NCBI GenBank assembly: GCA_965662355.1
Contig: CBFIHP010000009.1
Coordinates: 163,017 to 227,016 of the forward strand
Length of the DNA: 64,000 nt
Direction of reading: 5' to 3'
Source of the DNA: GCA-2683825 sp965662355
GTDB lineage: Bacteria > Planctomycetota > UBA1135 > GCA-002686595
Part shown: one piece after another, positions 16,439-24,404 of the stretch
How positions within the stretch are numbered: position 1 is the first letter of the stretch
How the letters are laid out: the number at the start of each line of letters is the position of its first letter
Translations under genes and position numbers: made by a program
Notes under the pieces: generated by a model
The model's input: the letters and a program-made list of their open reading frames with translations, nothing else
The model's database searches: none
Told to the model about the DNA's origin: nothing

Positions 16439-17743
16439 TCAATTCCCCCGGCCTACCGGAGTCGAAGGGGGTCCTGGCGGTGATAAAACCGCCTTCCATT
16501 CGTCTCCGTGTTCTTTCCACCACCGCTCCCAAGAAGCGGTCGTATTTCCCGGTTCGGCACCGGTGAGCCCTGCCAGTGATCGACGGACCGCGGAGCGTTC
16601 CGTGGCGATCGATGTTTCGTGAATACCGATGGCGGCTGCCTCGAGGACGATGCCTTCGGTAAGGACATTGATGACCGGATCCGCGATGGCGGAACTCTGA
16701 GCTACCTCGACGTCGAAGTCTTGAACGTAGGCGAACTGTCGCCCGATGTAGATGTGCGAGCGAGGGGCGCCGTTATTCGTAGCGCTTTGTTTCTTGAGTG
16801 AGGTGAGGTGGCTCATCAGCGGTGCGACGGCCGCCTTGTAGTTCATGGTGCCGAGGGCAACTGCTGCATTCTTGCGAACCGTTCCTTGTTTCGAGCCGAG
16901 AGCGCGAATTGCGGGAACGGCAACCGCCGGATCACCGACTTCGCGCAGGGCGAGAGCCGCGCCGGTGCGCACATCGCCGGAGACGTCGAGCACGGCGCGC
17001 GAGAGCAACGGACGCACGTGGCGACCGGGGAAGACGCGTCGCAGCCCAAGGGTCGCGAAGGTACGGCGGTTGGTCGTCTTGGAGTGAAGTTCGGCGAGCA
17101 GGCGTTTCTCGAGTCCGTCGATCTCGTCGGCCATCTTCAAGCGCTGCGCCGCGATTTCCTGAATCGCGGGACTGCCCTGCGCACACACCGACAGCAACGC
17201 GTCGAGGTGCGAAGCGTCGAGTTGTTCGGAACGAGGAAGTCCGACCGGCGGGTCGCGCCGTTCGAGAACGGCGCACGCTTGTTCGTGGTCGGGCTCTTTC
17301 CTCAGGATGGCGTCGATGGCCTGGAGACCCTCGACATACAGGCCCTCTTGGAGGAGCCAGTCCCCGTAGGCGGCTCGGCGTAGATGATCTTTGCGCGACT
17401 GTCGCTCGAGCTTGCGCGATTGTGCGAGCACGTCCTTTTCCAGTTTCGCCCGGATCACCATCGCGCCCGGGATCGAAACCCAATCGCCGCGTTGCTGGAT
17501 TTCCCAGGACCCCCCGGTTTTCTCGCGAGCCTTCCCGCGATAGACGAGTCCCGAATTGAGATGCAGGAGCATCTTCCTGGTCTTGGAAACCGCCTCTGTC
17601 ACTTCCGCCTTGGCCTGCTCCGGGGCTTCTTGACGCGCGCCGGCCGGTCCGGCGGCGAAGGCGAGGAGCAACGCAGGCAACAATGCGGGGAGCACGGAGC
17701 CTGGGCTGGCAAAGTAGGGAGGAGTGAGGGTTCTATCTCGCAT
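16439..17743 (-). CDS. exported HEAT-repeat protein with a secretin-like segment
   Basis: This 434-residue protein has a signal-like hydrophobic stretch (about 17-35). An N-terminal domain LLHLNSGLVYRGKAREKTGG is followed by HEAT-like helices (RTGAALALREVGDPAVAVPA, RKNAAVALGTMNYKAAVAPL). The end, LAGLTGAEPGN with WERWWKEHGDEW, is common in HEAT proteins of this kind. Between them, residues 338-368 copy the core of the secretins in this window: YVQDFDVEVAQ, then ADPVINVLTEGIVLE. I infer extracytoplasmic location. No enzyme motif is visible. The neighbours (aldehyde dehydrogenase and comEC) give no functional hint. Confidence 0.75.
   Translation of the reverse strand: MRDRTLTPPYFASPGSVLPALLPALLLAFAAGPAGARQEAPEQAKAEVTEAVSKTRKMLLHLNSGLVYRGKAREKTGGSWEIQQRGDWVSIPGAMVIRAKLEKDVLAQSRKLERQSRKDHLRRAAYGDWLLQEGLYVEGLQAIDAILRKEPDHEQACAVLERRDPPVGLPRSEQLDASHLDALLSVCAQGSPAIQEIAAQRLKMADEIDGLEKRLLAELHSKTTNRRTFATLGLRRVFPGRHVRPLLSRAVLDVSGDVRTGAALALREVGDPAVAVPAIRALGSKQGTVRKNAAVALGTMNYKAAVAPLMSHLTSLKKQSATNNGAPRSHIYIGRQFAYVQDFDVEVAQSSAIADPVINVLTEGIVLEAAAIGIHETSIATERSAVRRSLAGLTGAEPGNTTASWERWWKEHGDEWKAVLSPPGPPSTPVGRGN
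16640..16732 (-). other. 31-residue secretin-like segment inside the HEAT-repeat protein
   Basis: Against the secretin at 50536-53133 (bases 50918-51010), 25 of 31 residues are identical; against the secretin at 60121-62787 (bases 60541-60633), 19 of 31. The nucleotide sequences also match closely, for example GCTACCTCGACGTCGAAGTC is shared with the first secretin on the plus strand. In the secretins the segment sits inside the conserved beta domain. In the HEAT protein nothing else of a secretin is present. Confidence 0.75.
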
Positions 17744-17834
17744 CGGGTGGCCTCTGCGTACTTTCCAATACGCCTGCTGGGACGGGCGGTTGCCGGAAAA
17801 GACTGATCTTCCGGTTCAACTCAGGTGAGATTGC

Positions 17835-20273
17835 TCAGTTGCTGCGTCCGTAGGTGTTGAGAGAGGAGTCAGGGGCCGAGATTTGGCGGTCTGCGTCGCC
17901 TGCGGCCCGTGTCCTGGCATGCAATCGCAGTGCCAGGGGGCCGTTCCCGGTCCAGCCCCAGTGTTCTCGTCGTCGTTGCAGCTCGCCAGCCACCGAAGGC
18001 GGGGTCGCGGCGCTGATCCAGATTTCCTCCGGTTCGAGTGTCTCGAGCAACTCTCCGAGGAGCGCTGTTTCCGATCCGTGGTGTGGGAAGAGCACCAGTC
18101 GCCGGCTCCCGGGCTCGAGTAGCTCGAGGGTGGCCCGCAAGCCGGGCCCCTCCGCGTCTCCGAAGAGCACGATTGCCGACCCGCAAAAAACCAATTCCAG
18201 GGCGCTGGAACCCTCATTTCCGGCCTGTTCGAGGCCACGCACCCAGTCCAGCCGCAGGGTTCCCCCATAAAGGGAGGAAAGCTCCATCCGGCCCCGATCG
18301 AGGCTCAGGTGCAGGAGGTCGGCTGGCGAATCTCGACGGATGGCGGCCGGAAGAGGCCCAAACCAGCGCCGTGGGGGATAGCGCAGCGCGAGCTGGGCGA
18401 GTGCCGAAATGTGGTCGTGATCGCCATGGGTGACGAGGACATCGGGCCGGCCCACATCCCAGGCAGCCAGCTGGGGCCGCAGGGCCTCGGAAAAGACCCG
18501 TTTTCGGTCCCGGGAACCCGCATCAAAAACCAGAGCGGGCAAGCCCGGGGCACGTACGAGGACCGCGGTCCCGTGACCTACGTCGAGGACAACGAGTTCG
18601 AATCCGCTCGGCGCAGCCGCACATGGAAGCAGGAGCATCCCCCACAGGAGCCAGGCTGCCCGACGCGCCCAGGGCGGCGATCCGCAGCAGGTGTAGAACC
18701 ACATCGCGGATCCGAGGGCGAGCAGCGGGAAGGGCCGCACGGGCAGAGACAGCGGCGTGGCGGGCAGTCGGTCCGCGAGCTGGATCAGGCCCACGAGCCC
18801 GCTGGAGAGCACTTCGATAGCGCTCGCCAGGAGCGGCTCCAGCAACGCCGAGGGGCAGGCGACCCCCGCCCATCCGAGGGCGGTGATGCCCGCTACCAGA
18901 AACCCACAGGGCAGACTCAAGAGCCAACCGATGGGGGCGATCTCGCCGAACACGTTCCAGACGAGTGGCAAGGTCGCGAAGCTGGCCGCCAGGGAAACGG
19001 CCAGCCCGACGGCCACGATCCGTCCAAGCTTTGCGGCGACGATTCGTCCCAGCCGAAGCGGCCAGGGGGCCAGCTCGGAATCCGGGCTGAGCCTCGCACG
19101 CCTGCCCCACAGGCAAGCGAGCAGCGGCCGTGTTCCGACCAAAATGCCCAGCGTCGCCAGGTAGGAGAGCTGCAACGAGAGCCCGTCCAGCCCCACGGGG
19201 TCGCTGAGTACCTCGACGAGCAACGCGCATGACCAAACGGAGAGTCCATCGGGTATGCGTCCCGAGCCGCGATCGGCTCGCGAGAAGAACGGGCCACTGC
19301 GCGGCACCCACGTGGCGAACAGGGCCAGGCTGGTGGTCAACGCTGCACGCACGACCGCCGGCCCACCACCCGCGACCGTGGCGTAGAACAACAGTGCTGC
19401 TGCGCGGACCACTGCGACCAGGGGATCCTCGCAGCGCGGCCAACGCTGTGCCACCAGCCACCCCACGAGACGCGTCAAGGGAAACAGAACGAGCGAGGCG
19501 AAGAGCGCCACGTGCAAACCCGAGAGCGCCAGCAAGTGTCGTGTTCCCGTGCGCGTGAAGAGATCCGCGCGACCGGCGGGCAGCCCGTCGCGCTCGCCGA
19601 CCAACAGGGCCTGCACGAGCCCCTGTCCGCTTTTCCCCTCGAGGCGCTGCGAGCGGCTTCGAATACACCCGCGTAGCCTGCGGATCCATCCAAAGGACGC
19701 AGTCGGCAGTGTGCCCTTTGCGTTCCCGAGCACCAGGAACTCGTCGGGTTGCAAGTGGGAGGTGGCCAGCCATCCGGCCTTTCCGAGGCGTCCGGGGTGC
19801 TCGCTGCGGGGAAAGGGCACGAGCACGCCTCCGGCGAGAGCGACCACGAGTGCACCGTCGGGGGGAGCTGCGTCGCACGTGTAGAGAATGGGGTGGGCGC
19901 TCTCAGTGGAGCCGACGGGCTTGAGATACCCACGGCGCGCCCCGAGCGCTTGCCAGTTTCCGACCAGGGCCTGCCCACGCTCACTTGGTATTCGACGGAC
20001 CGAAACGGAGGCGTGCTCGGGCAGGGGGCCCCGGACCTCGAGGAACCCTCGACCCACGGACAGGAGCACGAAGAGCATCAGGAATCCGGGGCGCATCCGA
20101 TTGGCAGCACGCACGACCAGCAAGGCCGCGCCCAGAAACGCGAGCCCGCGCTGCAGCTCGTGGCGGCCGAGGGCCAAACCGGCCAGCGTTCCGAGGGCGA
20201 GGATCAAGGCCGGGTAGAGCAGGACGCGCCTCGTCGGTGTCTCCCTCAGCCGTGCCCTTTCGGTCCGCTCCAT
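17835..20273 (-). CDS. comEC: ComEC/Rec2 competence channel
   Basis: This 812-residue polytopic protein has N-terminal membrane helices, then the Competence domain (LVQALLVGERDGLP, GTRHLLALSGLHVALFASLV and RAALTTSLALF). The C-terminal metallo-beta-lactamase-like domain starts at VVLDVGHGTAVLVRAPG and carries TLVTHGDHDHIS-type metal ligands (here VLVTHGDHDHISAL), then LFPHHGSETALLG. ComEC carries single-stranded DNA across the inner membrane in natural transformation. The ATG at 20273 is preferred over TTG 20279. With comM at the left end, the window holds two competence-associated genes; no comEA or pilus gene is seen. Confidence 0.93.
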   Translation of the reverse strand: MERTERARLRETPTRRVLLYPALILALGTLAGLALGRHELQRGLAFLGAALLVVRAANRMRPGFLMLFVLLSVGRGFLEVRGPLPEHASVSVRRIPSERGQALVGNWQALGARRGYLKPVGSTESAHPILYTCDAAPPDGALVVALAGGVLVPFPRSEHPGRLGKAGWLATSHLQPDEFLVLGNAKGTLPTASFGWIRRLRGCIRSRSQRLEGKSGQGLVQALLVGERDGLPAGRADLFTRTGTRHLLALSGLHVALFASLVLFPLTRLVGWLVAQRWPRCEDPLVAVVRAAALLFYATVAGGGPAVVRAALTTSLALFATWVPRSGPFFSRADRGSGRIPDGLSVWSCALLVEVLSDPVGLDGLSLQLSYLATLGILVGTRPLLACLWGRRARLSPDSELAPWPLRLGRIVAAKLGRIVAVGLAVSLAASFATLPLVWNVFGEIAPIGWLLSLPCGFLVAGITALGWAGVACPSALLEPLLASAIEVLSSGLVGLIQLADRLPATPLSLPVRPFPLLALGSAMWFYTCCGSPPWARRAAWLLWGMLLLPCAAAPSGFELVVLDVGHGTAVLVRAPGLPALVFDAGSRDRKRVFSEALRPQLAAWDVGRPDVLVTHGDHDHISALAQLALRYPPRRWFGPLPAAIRRDSPADLLHLSLDRGRMELSSLYGGTLRLDWVRGLEQAGNEGSSALELVFCGSAIVLFGDAEGPGLRATLELLEPGSRRLVLFPHHGSETALLGELLETLEPEEIWISAATPPSVAGELQRRREHWGWTGNGPLALRLHARTRAAGDADRQISAPDSSLNTYGRSN

Positions 20274-20391
20274 TCGCAAAGGACCCCGTGGCGCCGGGCG
20301 CGGTTGCGTGGAGTGCTGGAAATCACCGCCATCCTCGCCCGCGGGTCGCGCCAGGCCTGCCAGGCGGCACTCATTGCACTAAGATGGCCCC

Positions 20392-20868
20392 GTGACCCAC
20401 GTCCTCTTTCCCGGAACCTTCGATCCCCCGACACTCGGGCACCTCGATCTCGTGCGGCGTTCGGTGGCGCTCTTCGGCCGCGTGACCGTCGCCCTGGCCG
20501 AGCACCCGACGAAGCAGTCGCTCTTCACGGTTCCCGAGCGCATCCAGCTCCTGCGCGAGAGCACCCGGGACCACGACGGCGTCGCGGTCGTGCACCTCGA
20601 GGGGCTCGTGATCGATGCCTGCGAAGCCTTTGGATGCGACGCGATCGTGCGCGGCGTGCGCTCGGGCACGGACTTCGACTACGAAGCACTCATGGCCTGG
20701 ACGAATCGCTCGTTGCTCGAGCGCATCGATACCGTGCTCCTGCCCGCCTCACCGGCGGTCGCGCACATCACCTCGACCCTCGTACGTCAGATCGCGCAGA
20801 TGGGCGGGGATGCTTCCAAGCTCGTTCCGGAACCTGTTCTCGCGCTTTTGAAGAGGCGTTTCCCCTAG
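20392..20868 (+). CDS. coaD: phosphopantetheine adenylyltransferase
   Basis: This 158-residue protein is the standard CoaD length. The nucleotidyltransferase motif T-x-G-H appears in FPGTFDPPTLGHLDL; IVRGVRSGTDFDYE and the ITSTLVRQIA (ISSTxxR-type) motif are both present. It makes dephospho-CoA from 4'-phosphopantetheine and ATP, the penultimate step of CoA synthesis. The start codon is GTG at 20392. It is divergent from comEC, about 120 bp apart. Confidence 0.95.
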   Translation: MTHVLFPGTFDPPTLGHLDLVRRSVALFGRVTVALAEHPTKQSLFTVPERIQLLRESTRDHDGVAVVHLEGLVIDACEAFGCDAIVRGVRSGTDFDYEALMAWTNRSLLERIDTVLLPASPAVAHITSTLVRQIAQMGGDASKLVPEPVLALLKRRFP

Positions 20869-20893
20869 CCAGCGCTCCCAGGGGCCGACGAGA

Positions 20894-21409
20894 CTAGGGG
20901 CGCCAGAAGGCATCCAATACGATCTGCCAGCCCGTCTTCGGGTCCTTGCGCCACAGGAAAGCGAACTCGACGACCGAGGTCTGGAGCTCGCCCGCATAGC
21001 GCGCTTGCAGCCTGGAGGTTCCGCGCTCGAAGACGATGTCGTCGTTGCCCTCGATGCTGTGGATCTTCAGCTCCCAATCGACGGGCTCGGTGATATTGGA
21101 CCAGTAGGCATCGATTTGCTCGCGGCCGCGATAGCGCTGCCCACCGGGCGCGAAGAGCACGGCCTCGTCCGAGTAGAAGTCGGCGACGCCCAGCATGTCC
21201 CCGGACCGGAAGCGCTCCTCCAGAAGATCGGTGTACTCGATGATCATCTTCACAGGGGCGTTGGTGCCCTTGCACGCACCGAAGAGGGGCGCGCAGAGGA
21301 GGCACGCGAGCCTCAGGGCAGCGATGGATTTTCTCCCCGGCGCCCGGATGGACGTTCCTCCGGATTCTCCCGTCGAATCCTGGGGGCGGTGTTCTTCTGG
21401 GCGGTGCAT
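20894..21409 (-). CDS. DUF4440/SnoaL-like (NTF2-fold) protein, probable lipoprotein
   Basis: A protein of about 171 residues. The conserved part has the cone-shaped NTF2 fold typical of DUF4440: EYTDLLEERFRSGDMLGVAD, FYSDEAVLFAPGGQRYRGRE, AYWSNI and TGWQIVLDAFWRP. A hydrophobic run ending LFGAC upstream looks like a lipoprotein signal. ATG 21409 is the nearest ATG but leaves a long polar stretch before the hydrophobic run, so the true start may be internal. The role is unknown. Its start is 112 bp from that of the divergent ridA. Confidence 0.75.
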   Translation of the reverse strand: MHRPEEHRPQDSTGESGGTSIRAPGRKSIAALRLACLLCAPLFGACKGTNAPVKMIIEYTDLLEERFRSGDMLGVADFYSDEAVLFAPGGQRYRGREQIDAYWSNITEPVDWELKIHSIEGNDDIVFERGTSRLQARYAGELQTSVVEFAFLWRKDPKTGWQIVLDAFWRP

Positions 21410-21521
21410 GGGTGCAGATTGTGGGCAACGTCCACTTGGGATCCAGCTTCTCTTGGCGCTCGGGAGCAAGGCTCGCATAATCCTCCTCCCAAAATTGCAA
21501 GCCACGCCTTCTATCGATCCC

Positions 21522-21908
21522 ATGAGCAAGCTCACACCCGTCGCCACGAGCGAGGCCCCCGCGGCCATCGGACCCTACAGCCAGGCCATTTTGGCCGGAG
21601 ACATGGTCTTTTGTTCGGGTCAGATCCCGACCGACCCCGCCACCGGTGCCTTCGTCGAGGGCGGCATCCAGGAGCAGACTCGACGCTGCCTTCAAAACCT
21701 CCAGAACGTGCTGGCGGAGGCCGGCTCGGGACTGGATCGGGCGGTGCGCCTGACCGTGTTCCTGAAGGACATGGAGGACTTTCCCAGGATGAACGAGGTT
21801 TACGCGAGCTTCTTCCAGGAGACGAAGCCCTCCCGCGCGACCGTCGAGGTCACTCGCTTGCCCAAGGACGCGATGGTCGAGATCGACTGCATCGCCCTCG
21901 TCCGATGA
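21522..21908 (+). CDS. ridA: RidA family enamine/imine deaminase
   Basis: This 128-residue protein has the standard RidA signature: AIGPYSQAILAGDMVFCSGQ near the N-terminus, the arginine in KPSRATVEVTRLP, and the late glutamate in MVEIDCIALV. RidA hydrolyses reactive enamine and imine intermediates such as 2-aminoacrylate released by PLP enzymes. ATG 21522 aligns with family N-termini, although the frame is open far upstream. The stop overlaps the ychF start (ATGA at 21905-21908), so the two are translationally coupled. Confidence 0.95.
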   Translation: MSKLTPVATSEAPAAIGPYSQAILAGDMVFCSGQIPTDPATGAFVEGGIQEQTRRCLQNLQNVLAEAGSGLDRAVRLTVFLKDMEDFPRMNEVYASFFQETKPSRATVEVTRLPKDAMVEIDCIALVR

Positions 21909-22996
21909 GTGTCGCCTGTGGGATCGTCGGTCTGCCCAACATCGGCAAGACCACGCTGTTCAACGCCGCCACCGGAGCCGGTGCCGAGCGGGCCAATTAC
22001 GCCTTCAGTACCGTCGAGCCGAACGTGGCCGAGGTCGCCGTACCGGACGAGCGGTTGGAGATCATCCACGGCTTCGTCGAGACCGACAAGGTCGTCGCCG
22101 CACGCGTGCGCCTCGTCGACATCGCCGGTCTGGCCGAAGGCGCGTCCCAGGGCGAAGGCATCGGCAACAAGTTCCTCGGCCACATCAAGGAGACCGACGC
22201 CCTGATGCACGTCGTGCAGTGCTTCGAGAAGGGCGACGTCGCTCGTGAGAAGCCGGTCGACCCCAAGGGCGACATCGAAGTGCTCGAGCTCGAGCTGGCC
22301 ATGGCGGATCTCGAGACCGTCTCGCGCAACGCCGAGCGCGTTGCCAAGAAGGCTCGCACCGGAGACAAGGAAGCCATCTTCCAGGGCGAGCTGTTCGCCA
22401 AGGCCAAGGCGCTACTCGAGGAAGGCACCCAGCTTCGCTCCCAGGAATGGAAGCCCGAGGAACGGGTCGCGCTGCGTCCCTTGTTTCTCCTGACGACCAA
22501 GCCGGTTCTCTACGTGGCCAACGTCGGCGACGACGACAGTATCGGCCAAGGCGCGCACGCCCAGGCCGTCGCGACCCACGCCGAAAGCGTCGGTTCGCCC
22601 TGGATCGCCGTCTGTTGCGATATCGAGTGCGAACTCGGTTCGATGGACGACGACGACCGCGGCATGTTCATGGAGGAGCTAGGCATCAAGGAACTGGCCC
22701 TTCCACGGCTCCTACAGGCGACCTACAGGCTCCTGGGCCTGCAGACCTTCTTCACGGCCGGGGAGAAAGAAATCAAGGCCTGGACGATCTCCGCCGGAGA
22801 TACGGGCCCCGTCGCCGCCGGCAAGATCCACACCGACTTCGAAAAGGGCTACGTCCGCGTCGAGGTCTACAGCGTGGACGATCTCGTGGAACACGAGACC
22901 GAAACCGCGATCAAGGCCGCCGGCAAGCTCCGCGTCGAGGGGCGTGACTATGCGATGCGGGAGAGTGATATCTGTCACTTCCTCGTCAACCGATAG
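21905..22996 (+). CDS. ychF: YchF/OLA1-type P-loop ATPase
   Basis: This 363-residue protein is the standard YchF length. The P-loop is GLPNIGKT (residues 9-16); the switch region reads DIAGLAEGASQGEGIGNKFL. The G4-region motif is NVGDDD where many members have NVxE, consistent with this family's altered base specificity. The C-terminal TGS-like part runs FFTAGEKEIKAWTI to DYAMRESDICHFLVN. YchF binds the 70S ribosome and prefers ATP. The ATG overlaps the ridA stop. Confidence 0.96.
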   Translation: MSVACGIVGLPNIGKTTLFNAATGAGAERANYAFSTVEPNVAEVAVPDERLEIIHGFVETDKVVAARVRLVDIAGLAEGASQGEGIGNKFLGHIKETDALMHVVQCFEKGDVAREKPVDPKGDIEVLELELAMADLETVSRNAERVAKKARTGDKEAIFQGELFAKAKALLEEGTQLRSQEWKPEERVALRPLFLLTTKPVLYVANVGDDDSIGQGAHAQAVATHAESVGSPWIAVCCDIECELGSMDDDDRGMFMEELGIKELALPRLLQATYRLLGLQTFFTAGEKEIKAWTISAGDTGPVAAGKIHTDFEKGYVRVEVYSVDDLVEHETETAIKAAGKLRVEGRDYAMRESDICHFLVNR

Positions 22997-23085
22997 GGCG
23001 TATTGCACGTCTCACCACATCCGAGGCCGCTGTGTGGTTGGTTTCGTAGCGACGTAACGAACTGTGGGTGGTGTGCGGCTCCGTG

Positions 23086-23298
23086 TCAAACGCCGTTGCC
23101 CTTCTTGCGCATGAGCCCCATCGCGGTCCCGCCAGTGATCAAGCCTGCGAGGAAGGATAGGCTCAGGGCGGCGGCGCGGGACATGCTGACGGTGAAGAAG
23201 AGGATGCGCGTGTCGATGGTTTCGCGGTTCTGATAGAAGATCACCGCTGCGAGGATCACGAGGATCAGAACGACGATCATTTTGGGGTGTTTCATCAT
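23086..23298 (-). CDS. small LapA-like (DUF1049) membrane protein
   Basis: This 70-residue protein has two hydrophobic helices (MIVVLILVILAAVIFYQNRE and AAALSLSFLAGLITGG) joined by a short loop with the conserved QN. The tail MRKKGN is basic. The pattern is that of LapA/DUF1049 proteins of the inner membrane, linked in E. coli to lipopolysaccharide assembly. Its ATG overlaps the stop of the DUF4340 gene (ATGA at 23295-23298), so it is the last gene of the Gld-like operon. Confidence 0.8.
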   Translation of the reverse strand: MMKHPKMIVVLILVILAAVIFYQNRETIDTRILFFTVSMSRAAALSLSFLAGLITGGTAMGLMRKKGNGV

Positions 23299-24404
23299 CG
23301 CGGTGAACTCGGATCGAGTCCGGGGGCGAGGTGGGGTTCGGTTCCGGAGGCTTTGCGTAGGTATTCGTCCCAGGGATTCTGGTCGCTTCCGGAAGCGAAG
23401 AGAGATGCCTCTGGCGCAAGGAGCTGGGCAATTTCGTCTTGCACCAGGTAGAGGGTTTGCGTGAGGGGGACCCAGATCGTGCTGGTGCCGTCGCCCAGGG
23501 ACTTGCCGATGTGGACTTCGAGCGGATCGCCTTCGTGGGCGGCCACCGTCACGCGTGCTACCGGGGAGTCGACACCGCTGCGCTCGCGTTCTTCGCGCGG
23601 CAGGACGGCGACGTAGGGCACCTGCTGCAGGAAGTAGGAATACGCGTGCGAAGGGCCCGAGGCGGTTTCGAATTCCGTGGGTCCGGGATTCATGATCCAG
23701 GTCCACGGCACCTCTCCGGCTCTCATCGCCGCGGGGTCGATGTCGACCGCGCGTTTGTGGAGCTCGTAGCCAGAGGCCGCATGGTCGACGAAGATCTGAT
23801 TGGGCTCTTTGCTCCAGCCGGACCAGCTCTTGGGCAGGCAGCCCTTTTCGAGCATTGGTGGCAGGCCGGGAGCCACGGCCTGGGTCAGCTCGATGCGCGG
23901 GTTCGAATCGATTCCCCAGATTTCCTTCGTTCCGCGCCGACGAACGAAAGCACCGTCGCGGCCCGGGATGGCCTTGCCGATGTCGAAAGCGAAGAGCACG
24001 TCGCCCCCGGGGTCTTCCAGCACCTTGGGCCCACAGAACGAGACCCGGATCGTCTCGGGGGTGTTGATGCCATAGGTTTTGGACTGGGCCACCACGTCGG
24101 TATGGACCATGCCTTCGGCTTCGGCGAGTTTCTTGAACAGGCTCTCGATGGCCTGCGTATCGGCCGGGGCCAGGTGATATTCGCGGCAACGCCAGGTTCC
24201 CTGGATACGACCGTAGAGCAGGCTGGTCCCGGCGATGTCCACGCGGATCGCGGCCAGGGGGATGGCGCTGCGTTCCGCCTTCTTGAGCAGGTGTCCGACA
24301 CGACTGCGCGAAGCACGCAGAGCCTCCTCCTGGCGAGCGATCACGCGTGTCCAGACCCCCAGGGCTACTGTGACGACCAACATGAACATGAGCGAGCGTT
24401 TCAC
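23295..24404 (-). CDS. DUF4340-like exported protein
   Basis: This 369-residue protein begins at GTG 24404, overlapping the stop of the upstream GldG-like gene (GTGA). One N-terminal helix (LMFMLVVTVALGVWTRVIA) is followed by soluble sequence with repeated modules like VRVDIAGTSLLYGRIQGTW and VRVSFCGPKVLEDPGGDVLF. This beta-rich type is annotated as DUF4340 and regularly follows GldF/GldG-type ABC genes. It is predicted to face the periplasm. The function is not known; a role as accessory subunit of the Gld-type ABC complex is inferred from the tight overlaps. Confidence 0.8.
   Translation of the reverse strand: MKRSLMFMLVVTVALGVWTRVIARQEEALRASRSRVGHLLKKAERSAIPLAAIRVDIAGTSLLYGRIQGTWRCREYHLAPADTQAIESLFKKLAEAEGMVHTDVVAQSKTYGINTPETIRVSFCGPKVLEDPGGDVLFAFDIGKAIPGRDGAFVRRRGTKEIWGIDSNPRIELTQAVAPGLPPMLEKGCLPKSWSGWSKEPNQIFVDHAASGYELHKRAVDIDPAAMRAGEVPWTWIMNPGPTEFETASGPSHAYSYFLQQVPYVAVLPREERERSGVDSPVARVTVAAHEGDPLEVHIGKSLGDGTSTIWVPLTQTLYLVQDEIAQLLAPEASLFASGSDQNPWDEYLRKASGTEPHLAPGLDPSSPR

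Noticed and set aside
22997..23085. weak hairpin ACCACA/TGTGGT between ychF and the LapA-like gene
   Set aside because: A six-base stem with a large loop is not enough in GC-rich DNA to call a terminator.
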